Source of the DNA: Thermatribacter velox
Lineage (GTDB): Bacteria > Atribacterota > Atribacteria > Atribacterales > Thermatribacteraceae
Assembly (NCBI RefSeq): GCF_038396615.1
Contig: NZ_CP121689.1
Location: forward strand, 694,001 to 758,000
Direction: 5' to 3'
DNA: 64,000 nucleotides
Shown: positions 52,263 through 61,483 of the stretch, piece after piece
Layout of the letters: every line of letters starts with the position of its first letter
Numbering within the stretch: the first letter of the stretch is position 1
Notes under the pieces: generated by a model
Databases searched by the model: none
The model's input: only the letters and a program-made list of their open reading frames with translations
What the model was told of the DNA's origin: nothing
Program-made: the position numbers and the translations under genes

Positions 52263-53093
52263 TTGGCTGAGAATTCTCACCTGGTTTCCATGGTAAATAT
52301 TTGCAAGTCTTTTGGCCACGTGGAGGTTTTACGTAACGTGAACTTCCACGTGGGCTACAATGAAATAGTAGGACTTCTTGGTGACAACGGAGCTGGTAAG
52401 TCAACCCTCATAAAAATTCTTACTGGAGTCCACAGGCCGGATTCAGGAGAGATCTACTGGAAGGGCCAGAAGCTGGAGAATTATTCAGTAGCCAAAGCTC
52501 GAGATCTGGGAATTGAGACCGTATTTCAAGAAAGAGCTCTTTGTGAACAACATACCCTGTGGAGAAACATCTTCATGGGCAGAGAAATCGTTAACCAGCT
52601 TGGCGTAGTGGATATTAAAAAAGAAAAAGAAGAAACTGAGCGCATTATGCGTCAGTACATGGGATTTACCTCTGCAGCGTTGAGTGTGGACTCGGTAGTT
52701 GGTACCCTTTCAGGAGGAGAAAAACAGGGTGTGGCTATAGCTCGAGCCCTCTATTTCAAAGCCGATCTCATCATTCTGGATGAGCCCACCACTGGTCTCT
52801 CTCTTTCTGAAACCCAGAAAGTGCTGGGCTTTGTACAGCAGATTAAGGAACAAGGAAAATCAGCCATTTTCATCACTCACAACATCTACCACGTTTACCC
52901 GGTGGCAGATAGAATTGTGATTCTGGACCGGGGAAGAGTAGTAGGAGAATTTCTCAAGAAAGACATCTCTCTTGAAGAACTGGTCAATCGCCTTTACCTG
53001 GTTGCAAAAACCGGCAAACTTAATGGTGATATAACTGAGGACCATCCTCCTGAGAGAACCGAGGGTAATGACTTACAGCATTTGATGCCTTAG
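52263..53093 (+). CDS. Sugar ABC transporter ATPase, single-domain
   Basis: 276 residues with Walker A GDNGAGKST near residue 40, signature LSGGEKQG, Walker B LIILDEPT and ITHN. One domain rather than the tandem form usual in ribose systems, as in the other cluster. The TTG start is the base after the binding-protein TAA. A 3' extension (about 30 residues, EDHPPERTEGND) is unusual. Followed by a strong hairpin, then the permease. Confidence 0.92.
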   Translation: MAENSHLVSMVNICKSFGHVEVLRNVNFHVGYNEIVGLLGDNGAGKSTLIKILTGVHRPDSGEIYWKGQKLENYSVAKARDLGIETVFQERALCEQHTLWRNIFMGREIVNQLGVVDIKKEKEETERIMRQYMGFTSAALSVDSVVGTLSGGEKQGVAIARALYFKADLIILDEPTTGLSLSETQKVLGFVQQIKEQGKSAIFITHNIYHVYPVADRIVILDRGRVVGEFLKKDISLEELVNRLYLVAKTGKLNGDITEDHPPERTEGNDLQHLMP

Positions 53094-53100
53094 TAAGTGC

Positions 53101-53142
53101 TTAAAAGAAATGGCTCCCATTTTTGGGAGCCATTTCTTTTAA
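53101..53142 (+). terminator. Hairpin between ATPase and permease genes
   Basis: A 19-bp perfect stem (TTAAAAGAAATGGCTCCCA with its complement) and a 4-T loop, 7 bp after the ATPase stop and 44 bp before the permease start. The 3' arm ends in CTTTT and no long T-run follows, so partial termination or mRNA stabilisation within the operon is more likely than full termination. Confidence 0.7.
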
Positions 53143-53185
53143 GCGAGGTAATTTCCTGATTGATAATAGATTGGGGGGGAAGAGC

Positions 53186-54181
53186 ATGGCAAAATCTACT
53201 TCTCGTCAGCTTGAGGCGAGAGGAAAGAATAGAAGCTTTACTTACGAGCATCGTTCTCAATTGGGGGCAGGAGCTGTCCTGGCTGCTGTGCTAATTTTGT
53301 TCATTATTGGCAGCCCTCAAACTTTTCTCTCTTCAAAGATTTATCTTGCTTTTATGTCTACGCTGCCTTTTTCAGCGATTATGGCACTTGCTTTGACCCT
53401 GGTAGTCATCAGTGGAGAGATGGATCTTTCTTTTCCCGCCATCATGGGCTTTTGCGGATTTGTTTTTACCATGGTTTTTCATGCTTCTCAAAGCTTTATT
53501 ATTGCCTTGCTGGTATCTCTTCTGGTGGGTTTAGGAGCAGGTGCTCTGAATGGTCTTTTGATAGTGGGGCTGGGACTACCCTCTCTGGTTACTACCATTG
53601 GTACTCAGTTTTTCTGGGCAGGTCTTACACAGGTTCTAAGTGGTGGACTGGGCAAAACTCTGGTTCCTACTAAAGGGAGTTTTCTTTTCAACCTTTTGGT
53701 AGGCAGAGTAGGGGGAAAATTTCCTATGCAAACCTTGTGGGCAGTAATAATCGGCGTGATTATTTGGTTTGTTTTGAATCGTCACAGATTGGGAGCGCAT
53801 ATATATTTTGTTGGAGATAATCCCCATAGCGCCCGGGTCATGGGTGTTAATGTAGAGAGAGTCAAGCTTATTGTCTTTACTCAAATGGGTCTTTTCTCGG
53901 CTTTTGCCGGTATCTTGGCCAGCTTGGAAGTTCTCTATTTCTGGCCTACTCTTGGGCAGGGTTACCTCTTAAAAACCATCGCTGCTGTGTTTTTAGGGGG
54001 AACGCCTGTGGAGGGCGGAATAGGTACAGTTTTTGGCACTTTTATTGGAGCTGTGGTTATTGGGATGCTGGAAGCAGGAATTATTGCAATGGGTATGACG
54101 GGGTTCTGGACGCAGCTTATTTACGGTCTCATTATTGTTGTTTCTATCGCTTTGCATTCTGCTATCCGCAGGAGAGAGTAA
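53186..54181 (+). CDS. Sugar ABC transporter permease, RbsC type
   Basis: 331 residues with about ten hydrophobic segments, SGEMDLSFPA, HIYFVGDNPHSARVMG and FLGGTPVEGGIGTVFG. The frame is open 21 codons earlier, but GGGGGGAAGAG immediately upstream marks the ATG at 53186. It is the only permease in this cluster, so the transporter should be a homodimer. Its 3' end lies 12 bp from the convergent RNase P RNA gene. Confidence 0.9.
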   Translation: MAKSTSRQLEARGKNRSFTYEHRSQLGAGAVLAAVLILFIIGSPQTFLSSKIYLAFMSTLPFSAIMALALTLVVISGEMDLSFPAIMGFCGFVFTMVFHASQSFIIALLVSLLVGLGAGALNGLLIVGLGLPSLVTTIGTQFFWAGLTQVLSGGLGKTLVPTKGSFLFNLLVGRVGGKFPMQTLWAVIIGVIIWFVLNRHRLGAHIYFVGDNPHSARVMGVNVERVKLIVFTQMGLFSAFAGILASLEVLYFWPTLGQGYLLKTIAAVFLGGTPVEGGIGTVFGTFIGAVVIGMLEAGIIAMGMTGFWTQLIYGLIIVVSIALHSAIRRRE

Positions 54182-54193
54182 ATAACAAGGAAT

Positions 54194-54553
54194 GGGAAGG
54201 TAAACCTGTAAGCCGAGTTCTGTATTCCTTCCCCTTAGGGAAGGAATGGCAACCATCTATCTGGGGAAGCGGTTACCCGCTTCCTCAAGCGGCCAACCCG
54301 AAGGTCAGCGAGCAGCCTCATCCCTTCCTATTTGGCCTTGCTCCGGGTAGGGTTTGCCAGGCACGCCGGTCACCCGACGTCCGGTGGGCTCTTACCCCAC
54401 CTTTTCACCCTTGCCTCCAGGTGGAGGCGGTATGTTCTCTGTGGCACTTTCCTGGGGTTACCCCCACTGGGCGTTACCCAGTACCCTGCTCTATGGAGCT
54501 CGGACTTTCCTCAGGAGGGTTTTTCCTCCCGCGGTTGCCCGGTTTACCTCCCC
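54194..54553 (-). ncRNA. rnpB: RNase P RNA (class A)
   Basis: About 360 nt on the - strand. It holds the class A landmarks: GAGGAAAGTCC followed by GAGCTCCATAG, GCAGGGT, GGTAACGCCCAG, and ACAGAACTCGGCTT near the 3' end. P1 forms between GGGGAGGTAAACC at the 5' end and GGTTTACCTTCCC at the 3' end. Internal helices such as ATTCCTTCCC-CTTA-GGGAAGGAAT are present. The 5' end overlaps the stop of the RNase H gene. Two + strand frames here are noncoding. Confidence 0.92.
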
Positions 54554-54999
54554 ACTTGTGGTAACTTTATTTTATTTGCAATTATTCCCGAGGCAAGCGA
54601 ATCCGTGTGTTTATTTTGTTCCCGTGGTATGTGAAATATTTTGAAACTGTCGAAACATGCGATGAGTCGTTGTGCTTTCTGGTAAAGGGGTTTTAGATTA
54701 GGTGAGCTTACTCTGTATTTTCCCTGAATTTGCTGTACCAGGAGTAAGCTATCCGAGAAGACCGTTATGCGAGAAAGCTTTAAGGCCTTTGCCCTTTCGA
54801 GGAGTTTTATTAAGCCCCAGTATTCGGCAGCGTTGTTTGTAGAACGACCCAGATAACCAGCTTCTTCAAAAATGATTTTCCCCTGCGGATTACAAATGCA
54901 AAAAGCATAGGAACTTTCGCCGGGATTGCCTTTTGATGCACCATCCGTGAAGGCAAATACTTCTTTGTCTTTAGGGTTTAGGTAGAAGAAGTCTTCCAC
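54544..54999 (-). CDS. Ribonuclease HI family protein
   Basis: 151 residues with the RNase H fold: FTDGASKGNPGESSYA (catalytic Asp), NNAAEYWGLIKLLE (Glu), VFSDSLLLVQQI (Asp) and REQNKHTDSLAS (Asp). All four acidic residues are present. GTG start overlapping the upstream zinc-ribbon gene by 29 bp. Degrades RNA in RNA-DNA hybrids; the shorter RnhA/RnhC-like reading is uncertain. Immediately followed by rnpB. Confidence 0.88.
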   Translation of the reverse strand: MEDFFYLNPKDKEVFAFTDGASKGNPGESSYAFCICNPQGKIIFEEAGYLGRSTNNAAEYWGLIKLLERAKALKLSRITVFSDSLLLVQQIQGKYRVSSPNLKPLYQKAQRLIACFDSFKIFHIPREQNKHTDSLASGIIANKIKLPQVGR

Positions 55000-55690
55000 A
55001 GTTGGGGCACCGTACTATTTCTTTTTTGCGAACCTGTTTGGCGACTATGGTTGGTACTTGCAGGTTGCAACCCTCGCATATACCCTGGTTCAGCTCGACG
55101 ATTACTGGTTCAACGGAGCTGGAAATTATTTCCTGATAGCTTGACAGGATTTCTTTGGGGAGAAGGTCAAGGATTTTCTGTCTCTCAGAAGAAAGAGATT
55201 CTTCTTCGCTTCTTAAGTGGGCAATTTCTTTTTCCAGCTTTTCCAGTGCTGCTTCGATTTCGGAACTTTTTTCTGAAAGGAGTTTTTTTTCTTTCTGAAA
55301 TTCTTTTTGTAGTACTTCGATTTTTTCCATTCTTTGAAGAGTTTCTTCTTCCAGCTCAGACTGTTGTTTTTCCAGCTTTTCCATGGATTTTTCCCATTGA
55401 GTTAGTTCTTTAGCAGAAGTTATTTCTCCACTGTACAGCTTTTCCCTGGTAGACTTAAGTTTTTCTTCAGTTTCCTTTAATTCCAGTTCCCAGCGGTGAA
55501 GCTCTATTTTTTCTTTTTCAAGGTTTTTTTGCTTATGTTCAACTTGAGATTTGAGATTTGAAAGCTCTTGCTGCAAGCTCTTTAATTCCTGATCTTTGCG
55601 TTTAATCTTTTTCTCTACTTGCTTGATTGAAGAGTCAAGCTTTCTTAACAGAGAGAGTTTTTCGACGTTATTCATGTTTGCTTTATTCAT
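54971..55690 (-). CDS. Coiled-coil protein with C4 zinc ribbon
   Basis: About 239 residues. Almost all of residues 15-180 is a long coiled coil of Glu/Lys heptads. A zinc ribbon (CEGC and CPNC) ends it, as in the CT398/zf-RING_7 (PF02591) family that sits next to Nif3 genes. ATG at 55690 overlaps the Nif3 3' end; ATG at 55714 is possible. Function unknown, often nucleic-acid or ribosome linked. The Nif3 then zinc-ribbon then RNase H order is common. Confidence 0.85.
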   Translation of the reverse strand: MNKANMNNVEKLSLLRKLDSSIKQVEKKIKRKDQELKSLQQELSNLKSQVEHKQKNLEKEKIELHRWELELKETEEKLKSTREKLYSGEITSAKELTQWEKSMEKLEKQQSELEEETLQRMEKIEVLQKEFQKEKKLLSEKSSEIEAALEKLEKEIAHLRSEEESLSSERQKILDLLPKEILSSYQEIISSSVEPVIVELNQGICEGCNLQVPTIVAKQVRKKEIVRCPNCGRLLLPKP

Positions 55691-56807
55691 CGTGATAACG
55701 GTTCTCGCTTTCAAAAGTTACTTTTAATCCTTTTTCCATAGCTTGCTTTCGAATCAAATTGGTCACCGACTGCATAGCAATCCTTTCGCCCCGGCCATGA
55801 GGAAGCTGAATAAAGCTTATGTTTTTGATTTTAAGCTCTTCTATATCGTGGTGAGAAAGGTCTCCGCTTATGAAAAGGTCCACCTTTTCACTGTGAAGGC
55901 TGTTTAGGAGCGACTTTCCGCTTCCTGGCAGTATGGCTATTTTAGCAATATTTTCACATTTTTTTGAATAGGGTTTTTGGACCAGGACCTTCTCGTTAAT
56001 GAGGCGTTCTATTTTCATGCTTATGACTTTAAGCGAGACTGGATTCTCAAGCTCTATAAGCCTTCCTAAACCTGTATCAGGCCTGGCAAAGGGGAGGAGG
56101 GGATAAACATCGACAGCTGGCTCCTCGTAAGGATGAGCTACGAATATAGCATGCAGCACTTCTGTGAGCAAGTTTTCCTCAACCCTCACTTCGAAACGCA
56201 GTTCACGCACTTTTTCATGATTACCCGCTTTACCTATAAAGGGATTGGCACCTTTTTGGGGGGTAAAAGTGCCAGTGCCTTCTGTGTAGAAACTGCACTC
56301 GCTGTAATTACCAATTATACCGGCTCCAGCCTGGAAAGCCGCTTTGGCTACTCTATCAAGGTGTTCTTGAGGTACAAAGGTGGTTATCTTAAGGTACTGT
56401 TTGTTCGTTTTGCTGGGGAAAAGGGGTTTCTTCTTTCCTCGCAGCTCGAGAAGTTCTACCCACTGATCGGCTATCCCCCCTGGAGCACAATCCAAGTTGG
56501 TGTGGTGGCTCAATACGGTTACTCCATTTTGATAAAGCTTGAGTAACATCGAGACGTGAGGATTTTCAGCGTCAAGCATTTTAATTGGATTCCAGATTGG
56601 AGGATGATGGAGATAGAGTAGGCCATATCCTTCTTTCACGACTGTCTGAACTAAGGAAGGACTCAGCTCCAGAGCTACCAGTGCTTTTTCTATGGGTTGG
56701 GATAAAGGGACTGGTTTAACAAGTAAACCTATGGGGTCGTTTTCGAGGGAAAATTCTGGAGGAAAGAGTTCTTCCAAGAAAGCTACTACTTTAAAAAGTG
56801 GTTCCAT
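55683..56807 (-). CDS. Nif3-like dinuclear metal-centre protein (YqfO-type)
   Basis: 374 residues. N- and C-terminal Nif3 halves carry the metal ligands (HHPPIW, HHTNLDCAPGG, GDLSHHDIE). A PII-like insert of about 130 residues in the middle (KITTFVPQEHLDRVAKAAF onward) is typical of the longer YqfO form. ATG start with GGGGAGG. Function of the family is unsettled; GTP cyclohydrolase-like activity was reported for some members. Confidence 0.9.
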   Translation of the reverse strand: MEPLFKVVAFLEELFPPEFSLENDPIGLLVKPVPLSQPIEKALVALELSPSLVQTVVKEGYGLLYLHHPPIWNPIKMLDAENPHVSMLLKLYQNGVTVLSHHTNLDCAPGGIADQWVELLELRGKKKPLFPSKTNKQYLKITTFVPQEHLDRVAKAAFQAGAGIIGNYSECSFYTEGTGTFTPQKGANPFIGKAGNHEKVRELRFEVRVEENLLTEVLHAIFVAHPYEEPAVDVYPLLPFARPDTGLGRLIELENPVSLKVISMKIERLINEKVLVQKPYSKKCENIAKIAILPGSGKSLLNSLHSEKVDLFISGDLSHHDIEELKIKNISFIQLPHGRGERIAMQSVTNLIRKQAMEKGLKVTFESENRYHDE

Positions 56808-56826
56808 TCATGCCTCCCCTGAACCA

Positions 56827-56901
56827 TGGTGGGTCCACCCGGATTCGAACCAGGGACCGACCGGTTATGAGCCGGCTGCTCTACCGCTGAGCTATGGACC
56901 C
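56827..56901 (-). tRNA. tRNA with anticodon CAT (Met or Ile2)
   Basis: 75 nt with encoded CCA. Acceptor GGGTCCA/TGGACCC, D arm GCTC/GAGC, anticodon stem GCCGG/CCGGT with loop CTCATAA, T arm CCTGG/CCGGG with TTCGAAT. It pairs fully at position 1-72 and lacks the three G-C pairs of initiators, so it is not fMet. Elongator Met versus lysidine-modified Ile2 cannot be told from sequence by eye. Confidence 0.92.
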
Positions 56902-56920
56902 ACGAGCATCATAAATATTA

Positions 56921-57643
56921 TCACAGACTTTGTTTCTTATCAAGAGTTTCGGCATTGACACTGGCAACCTTTTTCTTATTCGACCTTCTTCTTTGAAGCT
57001 CTAAAAGTACATCATCCCATTCGATTTCTTCTTCACAGAGAAGAACCATAACATGATACAGGAGATCGGCTACTTCCCAACAAAGGTGCTTTTTGTTTTC
57101 CGCGGAATTCTGATTTTTTAGCGAGGCAAGAATGACTTCAGTAGTTTCTTCGGATACTTTGCGAAGAATTTTTTCCTTTCCTTCTTTAAAGAGTTTTGCT
57201 GTGTAGGAGTTGTCTGGTGCTTGCGTTTTTCTACTTTTGATTACCTCGAAAAGTTCAGAGAGAAAAGCGGACAGAGAATAAGGAGGTAGTTCCGAAGATG
57301 GGTTTCCAACTTTTTTCCAATCATTAATCGGACGGTGAAAGCATGATGGAAAACCCGTATGACAGGCTACTCCTTGCTGTTCCACCTGGATTAAGAGACA
57401 ATCGTTATCACAGTCTACGTAAATGCCTCTGACGAACTGATAATGGCCACTGGTTTCTCCTTTGTTCCATAGTTTTTGACGGCTTCGACTGTAGAACCAG
57501 GTTTTTCCTGTTTCTAAGGTTTTTGAAAGAGCCTCCTGGTTCATGTAAGCCATCATTAAGACTTTACCGCTTTTTACGTCCTGGATAATGGCTGGAATAA
57601 GCCCTTTTTCGTCAAATTTGAGAAATTCGATCAATTCTTGCAT
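56921..57643 (-). CDS. hisIE: Bifunctional phosphoribosyl-AMP cyclohydrolase / phosphoribosyl-ATP pyrophosphatase
   Basis: 240 residues. The HisI half (about 1-120) shows [22 protein letters not shown] and the zinc cysteines of DCDNDC and CHTGFPSC. The HisE half (about 130-225) shows EETTEVILA and WEVADLLYH. Second and third steps of histidine synthesis. Last gene of the his operon, ATG start overlapping the hisF stop. Confidence 0.95.
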   Translation of the reverse strand: MQELIEFLKFDEKGLIPAIIQDVKSGKVLMMAYMNQEALSKTLETGKTWFYSRSRQKLWNKGETSGHYQFVRGIYVDCDNDCLLIQVEQQGVACHTGFPSCFHRPINDWKKVGNPSSELPPYSLSAFLSELFEVIKSRKTQAPDNSYTAKLFKEGKEKILRKVSEETTEVILASLKNQNSAENKKHLCWEVADLLYHVMVLLCEEEIEWDDVLLELQRRRSNKKKVASVNAETLDKKQSL

Positions 57644-58422
57644 TAATCTTCAATCCTCACCGGTATTCCGCGTTTTTGGAGAAATATCTTGGCTTCAGGG
57701 ATGGTGAAGCGTCGAAAATGAAAAATCGAGGCTACCAATGCAGCATCGGCCTGACCTTCCCGCAGAACAGCCGAGAGGTGTTCCAGCTTTCCAGCGCCTC
57801 CTGAAGCAATAACTGGAATTTTGACTTTTTCAGAAATTTTGCGAGTAAGGCTTATGTCGTAGCCAGATTGCGTGCCATCGGTATCCATGCTGGTTAGCAG
57901 TATTTCCCCTGCTCCCAGTTTTTCTACTTGCGAAGCCCACATTAAAGCGTCTTTGCCAGTTGGAGTGCGGCCACCATTGATGAAGACCTCCCAGTAGCTT
58001 TTGCGAGTAATTCGGTCCCAGGTCCTTTTCACATCTATGGCTACCACCACACATTGGCTTCCAAACTTTTCTGCAAGTTCACTTATAAGTTCAGGCCGTA
58101 ACACTGCCGCTGTGTTGATAGATATTTTATCTGCACCTGCTTTTAGCAAGTTACTAACATGCTCTACAGTGCTTATACCTCCTCCTACAGTAAAGGGGAT
58201 AGTCAATACTTCGGCTACCTTTTCGGCCACGTGGACCATGGTTTCTCTTTTCTCGTATGATGCTGTGATGTCCAGGAAAACCAGCTCATCTGCTCCTTCT
58301 TCTTCATATCTTTTGGCAAGTTCTACTGGATCACCAACGTCTTTTATGTTTTCAAAGTGAACGCCTTTTACTACCCTTCCGTCTTTTACATCAAGGCAGG
58401 GAATTATCCTTTTGGCGAGCAA
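57643..58422 (-). CDS. hisF: Imidazole glycerol phosphate synthase cyclase subunit
   Basis: 259-residue TIM barrel. Catalytic Asp in [14 protein letters not shown] and Asp in [13 protein letters not shown], with SGGAG phosphate-binding late. TTG start with GGGGGAA. Partner of HisH. Confidence 0.96.
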   Translation of the reverse strand: MLAKRIIPCLDVKDGRVVKGVHFENIKDVGDPVELAKRYEEEGADELVFLDITASYEKRETMVHVAEKVAEVLTIPFTVGGGISTVEHVSNLLKAGADKISINTAAVLRPELISELAEKFGSQCVVVAIDVKRTWDRITRKSYWEVFINGGRTPTGKDALMWASQVEKLGAGEILLTSMDTDGTQSGYDISLTRKISEKVKIPVIASGGAGKLEHLSAVLREGQADAALVASIFHFRRFTIPEAKIFLQKRGIPVRIED

Positions 58423-58426
58423 TTTT

Positions 58427-59155
58427 TCATTCCCCCTGTATAATTTTTAACGCTTCGCTATATTTGATCTTACCGGTGTAAAGAGCCTTACCAAGAATTG
58501 CACCCTTTACCTGATGATCCATTGATTTCAGTATTCTTATATCTTCCAAAGAGGTTATTCCTCCAGCTATGAGAGGATGTACTCCACTTTCTTTCACAAA
58601 CTTAGTAATAACTTCCTTCCGTATGCCTTTTAAGGTGCCGTCTCGAGTAATGTCAGTGAAAATGAAATTTTGAACACCTTTCCGTTTCAGTGCTTTGGCA
58701 ATTAGAGAAGCACTTAGAGGAGCACTTTTTTGCCAGCCGTGAATGGCCAGACTTCCGTTATTGGTAACGTCAAGACTCACCACCAGTGTTTCTGGGTTTT
58801 CCTCAACCAGCTTTTCAAGCAGTTGAGGATCATCGTGTATTATGCTTCCCAAAACAATTCTTGAGGCACCTACTTCTAAATAAAATTTAAAGGTTTGGTA
58901 GTCTCTGATTCCTCCTCCCACCTGGACTGGGATTTGAACTTGTTTAATTATTTCAGCAATTATTTTCTTGTTTTTAGGTTGTCCCTCTTTTGCTCCTTCA
59001 AGATCTACTACGTGAAGTAGTGGAGCACCCTCTGCTTCCCACTGCTGAGCAATCTGGAGGGGAGAGTCGCTAAAAATCGTTTTCTGACTGTAATTTCCCT
59101 GTTTGAGGCGAACTACTTTCTCGTTTATGATATCGATGGCTGGTATTAAAATCAC
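58427..59155 (-). CDS. hisA: Phosphoribosylformimino-5-aminoimidazole carboxamide ribotide isomerase
   Basis: About 242 residues, TIM barrel. [17 protein letters not shown] with catalytic Asp, [15 protein letters not shown] and the second Asp in [10 protein letters not shown]. The GTG at 59155 (overlapping the hisH stop as GTGA, with AAGGTG upstream) is preferred to the ATG at 59167. Confidence 0.95.
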   Translation of the reverse strand: MILIPAIDIINEKVVRLKQGNYSQKTIFSDSPLQIAQQWEAEGAPLLHVVDLEGAKEGQPKNKKIIAEIIKQVQIPVQVGGGIRDYQTFKFYLEVGASRIVLGSIIHDDPQLLEKLVEENPETLVVSLDVTNNGSLAIHGWQKSAPLSASLIAKALKRKGVQNFIFTDITRDGTLKGIRKEVITKFVKESGVHPLIAGGITSLEDIRILKSMDHQVKGAILGKALYTGKIKYSEALKIIQGE

Positions 59156-59760
59156 TTCAACATACACCTTACCCAGTTTTCGAGAAACTTCATGCCCCAG
59201 GTTGAACTTTTCTCAGGGTGAAATTGAACTCCCCATATGTTGTCCTGGTTAATAATCGCCGGAATAACCAGGTTGTAATTACATATTCCTATTATTGGCT
59301 GGTCGTCGGCTGGCAACACATAATAGGAGTGAGCAAAGTAAAAAAATCTACCCTGGGGAATATCTTCTGTAAGCTCTGTCTTTTTTTTGAAATATATGCG
59401 GTTCCACCCTATGTGGGGAATTTTATTGGTGGGGGGCAACTTGCGTACTTCCCCCTGGATTAGGGAGAGACCTTTTGCGTGAGGAGATTCCTGGCTTCTT
59501 TCAAAGAGAATTTGCATTCCCAGGCAAATCCCCAAGATAGGCTTACCTTCGTCTGCGTTTTTTAATATGACATCGATAAGCTCTTTCTTTTGCAGGTTTT
59601 CCATAGCTTCTCCAAAGGAACCAACTCCTGGTAAGACAATTGCACTCGCTTTTTCAACTGTTTCGGGTTCACAGGTGATTTGGGTTTCCTGTCCCAACCT
59701 GTTCAAGGCTTTGGAAACACTAAACAAGTTTCCGATACCGTAATCGATAATTGCTATCAT
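59152..59760 (-). CDS. hisH: Imidazole glycerol phosphate synthase glutaminase subunit
   Basis: 202-residue class I glutamine amidotransferase. Cys nucleophile in GICLGMQ near residue 80 and catalytic His/Glu in GVQFHPEKS near the end. ATG start with AGAGAGG. Confidence 0.96.
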   Translation of the reverse strand: MIAIIDYGIGNLFSVSKALNRLGQETQITCEPETVEKASAIVLPGVGSFGEAMENLQKKELIDVILKNADEGKPILGICLGMQILFERSQESPHAKGLSLIQGEVRKLPPTNKIPHIGWNRIYFKKKTELTEDIPQGRFFYFAHSYYVLPADDQPIIGICNYNLVIPAIINQDNIWGVQFHPEKSSTWGMKFLENWVRCMLK

Positions 59761-59774
59761 GACTTACCTCTCTC

Positions 59775-60374
59775 CTATAGAATTCCTTTTGTTGAAGGTA
59801 TTTCCTGTTTATTCGCTATTTTCGAAGCTTCTCCCAAAGCTTGTCCTAAAGACTTAAACAGAGCTTCCAAACAGTGATGCGCGTTTTTACCCCACCATAT
59901 TTTAGCATGAACCGTGATTTTTGCATTATTAGTGAATGCTCTCAAGAATTCTTCTATCAGGGGTATTTCGAATTCTCCGACTCTTTCTCCCAAATTTGGT
60001 GTTTCCAGGTACAAAAAAGGTCTGCCACCCAAATCTACAACGCTCATCGCCAGAGCCTCGTCCATGGGAACCATCGAAAAAGCAAAACGTTTTATGCTCT
60101 TTTTTTCACCAAGGCATTTGAGAAATGCCTCTCCCAGAACAATCCCTGTATCTTCAACAGTATGGTGTTGGTCCACTTCAAGATCACCCTTGGCTTTTAA
60201 AACCAGGTCCCATCCGGCATAAAAAACCAGGGTTTTTAAGAGGTGAGGGAAGAAAGGAATTTCCATGTGAATTTCCGAGCTTCCGCTTCCTTCCAGATTC
60301 AGCTCAAGTTCAATATTGGTTTCCCGAGTTTCTCTTTTGTGGAATGTCTTTCTTTCCAGCTTAAGCCACCTCAC
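59775..60374 (-). CDS. hisB: Imidazoleglycerol-phosphate dehydratase
   Basis: 199 residues. Manganese-ligand motifs DQHHTVEDTGI near residue 68 and KNAHHCLEA near 165 are both present. GTG at 60374 is the first possible start; its own ribosome binding site is weak. First his gene in the operon (hisB-H-A-F-IE). hisG, hisD and hisC are not in the window. Confidence 0.95.
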   Translation of the reverse strand: MRWLKLERKTFHKRETRETNIELELNLEGSGSSEIHMEIPFFPHLLKTLVFYAGWDLVLKAKGDLEVDQHHTVEDTGIVLGEAFLKCLGEKKSIKRFAFSMVPMDEALAMSVVDLGGRPFLYLETPNLGERVGEFEIPLIEEFLRAFTNNAKITVHAKIWWGKNAHHCLEALFKSLGQALGEASKIANKQEIPSTKGIL

Positions 60375-60390
60375 TTTGTGATTTAGAAGT

Positions 60391-61470
60391 TTAAAAGTAG
60401 AAATTAATGCCTGACCACCATTGAGGAGCCTCTTTCTCTAATTCCTGGTTGGATAGAATGATGCCCTTCCATTCCCAGCCGTAATTTTCTTGGGCAATTA
60501 AAAGGTACAGTATGTTGTATTCTGAGTCGGGCCAGTTGCTGATTTGCATAGTATAAAAACCGTTGGTGGAAGCTGGTTTTTCTATCTCAATATTTTTTGC
60601 CACCTTCAGTTTTTCTTCAAAGTAGGGCTTCAGCGATTCAAACTCCATTACTTCAAATTCACTGAAAATTTGTCCTACCCAGAAATCTCCTTTTCGGGCA
60701 AGCTTTTCCAGACTTGAAACATTGCCTGATAAGAAAGCGGCTTCAATTTCTTTGTATAGAAGGGTAAGAGTTTTTCTGCTCCAGTTTGGTTCACTATTAA
60801 GATATTTTATTTTGAGTGTGGCTAATTTGCGGTAAAAAGGGTCTGTTGCTTGGCACAGTATTTCTTGGTAAATGGCAAGAGCCCTTTCTCTTGCCCCCAA
60901 TTTTTCGTAACAATTTGCCATTTCGTTCATTATCGCAAGCTTCCTCTCGTTCTCAGGGAAGTGCGAAAGGATATTTTGATACACTCCCAGAGCCTCCTGG
61001 TAACGTTTCTGGACATGGTGAAGTATGTAAGCAAAGTCTTCCCAGGCCTGTTCCCTTATCCGGTAAGGATCAGGCAGGCCTTCGGGAAAGTTCAGAGCTA
61101 TTTCTTTCAGCAGTGACAATGCTTGATCAAAATTGTGACTTTCTTCTTCGGTTTTTGCTATCCAGTAAAGAAAGAGATAGGACTGGTAGGCTTCAGGAAA
61201 CTTTTCAATGTACATTTTTAATACTTCAACAGCCTTTTTGTCTTCTCCTTCTTGGAGGTACAGGTTGTAAAGTGTTTCCACTACCTGAGCTAACTCTTCT
61301 GGTTCTTCAACATTAAGCATTTTTTCCAGCATGTCGATAGCTTCCCGGGTACGCCCTTCTTCAAGCATGATTTGAGCCTGGTCCAGCAAATCAAGAGCTG
61401 AAGCAGACCATAAAAAGAACGCAGTGAGGAAGGGCACCGAAAGCCAGATGAGATGAATTAACTTTTTCAA
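60391..61470 (-). CDS. Secreted tetratricopeptide-repeat protein
   Basis: About 359 residues. A signal peptide or anchor (KKLIHLIWLSVPFLTAFFLWSASA) precedes TPR repeats up to about residue 225 (QAQIMLEEGRTREAIDML, YQEALGVYQNILSHFP, RERALAIYQEIL). A C-terminal domain of about 120 residues is unrecognised. The TTG at 61470 with AAAGGAGG is preferred to the ATG at 61515. Function unknown; the operon links it to hisB only by position. Confidence 0.75.
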   Translation of the reverse strand: MKKLIHLIWLSVPFLTAFFLWSASALDLLDQAQIMLEEGRTREAIDMLEKMLNVEEPEELAQVVETLYNLYLQEGEDKKAVEVLKMYIEKFPEAYQSYLFLYWIAKTEEESHNFDQALSLLKEIALNFPEGLPDPYRIREQAWEDFAYILHHVQKRYQEALGVYQNILSHFPENERKLAIMNEMANCYEKLGARERALAIYQEILCQATDPFYRKLATLKIKYLNSEPNWSRKTLTLLYKEIEAAFLSGNVSSLEKLARKGDFWVGQIFSEFEVMEFESLKPYFEEKLKVAKNIEIEKPASTNGFYTMQISNWPDSEYNILYLLIAQENYGWEWKGIILSNQELEKEAPQWWSGINFYF

Positions 61471-61483
61471 CGTTGGCCTCCTT

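Noticed and set aside
54332-54644. Two + strand open frames of 96-100 codons
   Set aside because: They lie over RNase P RNA, which explains the sequence fully.
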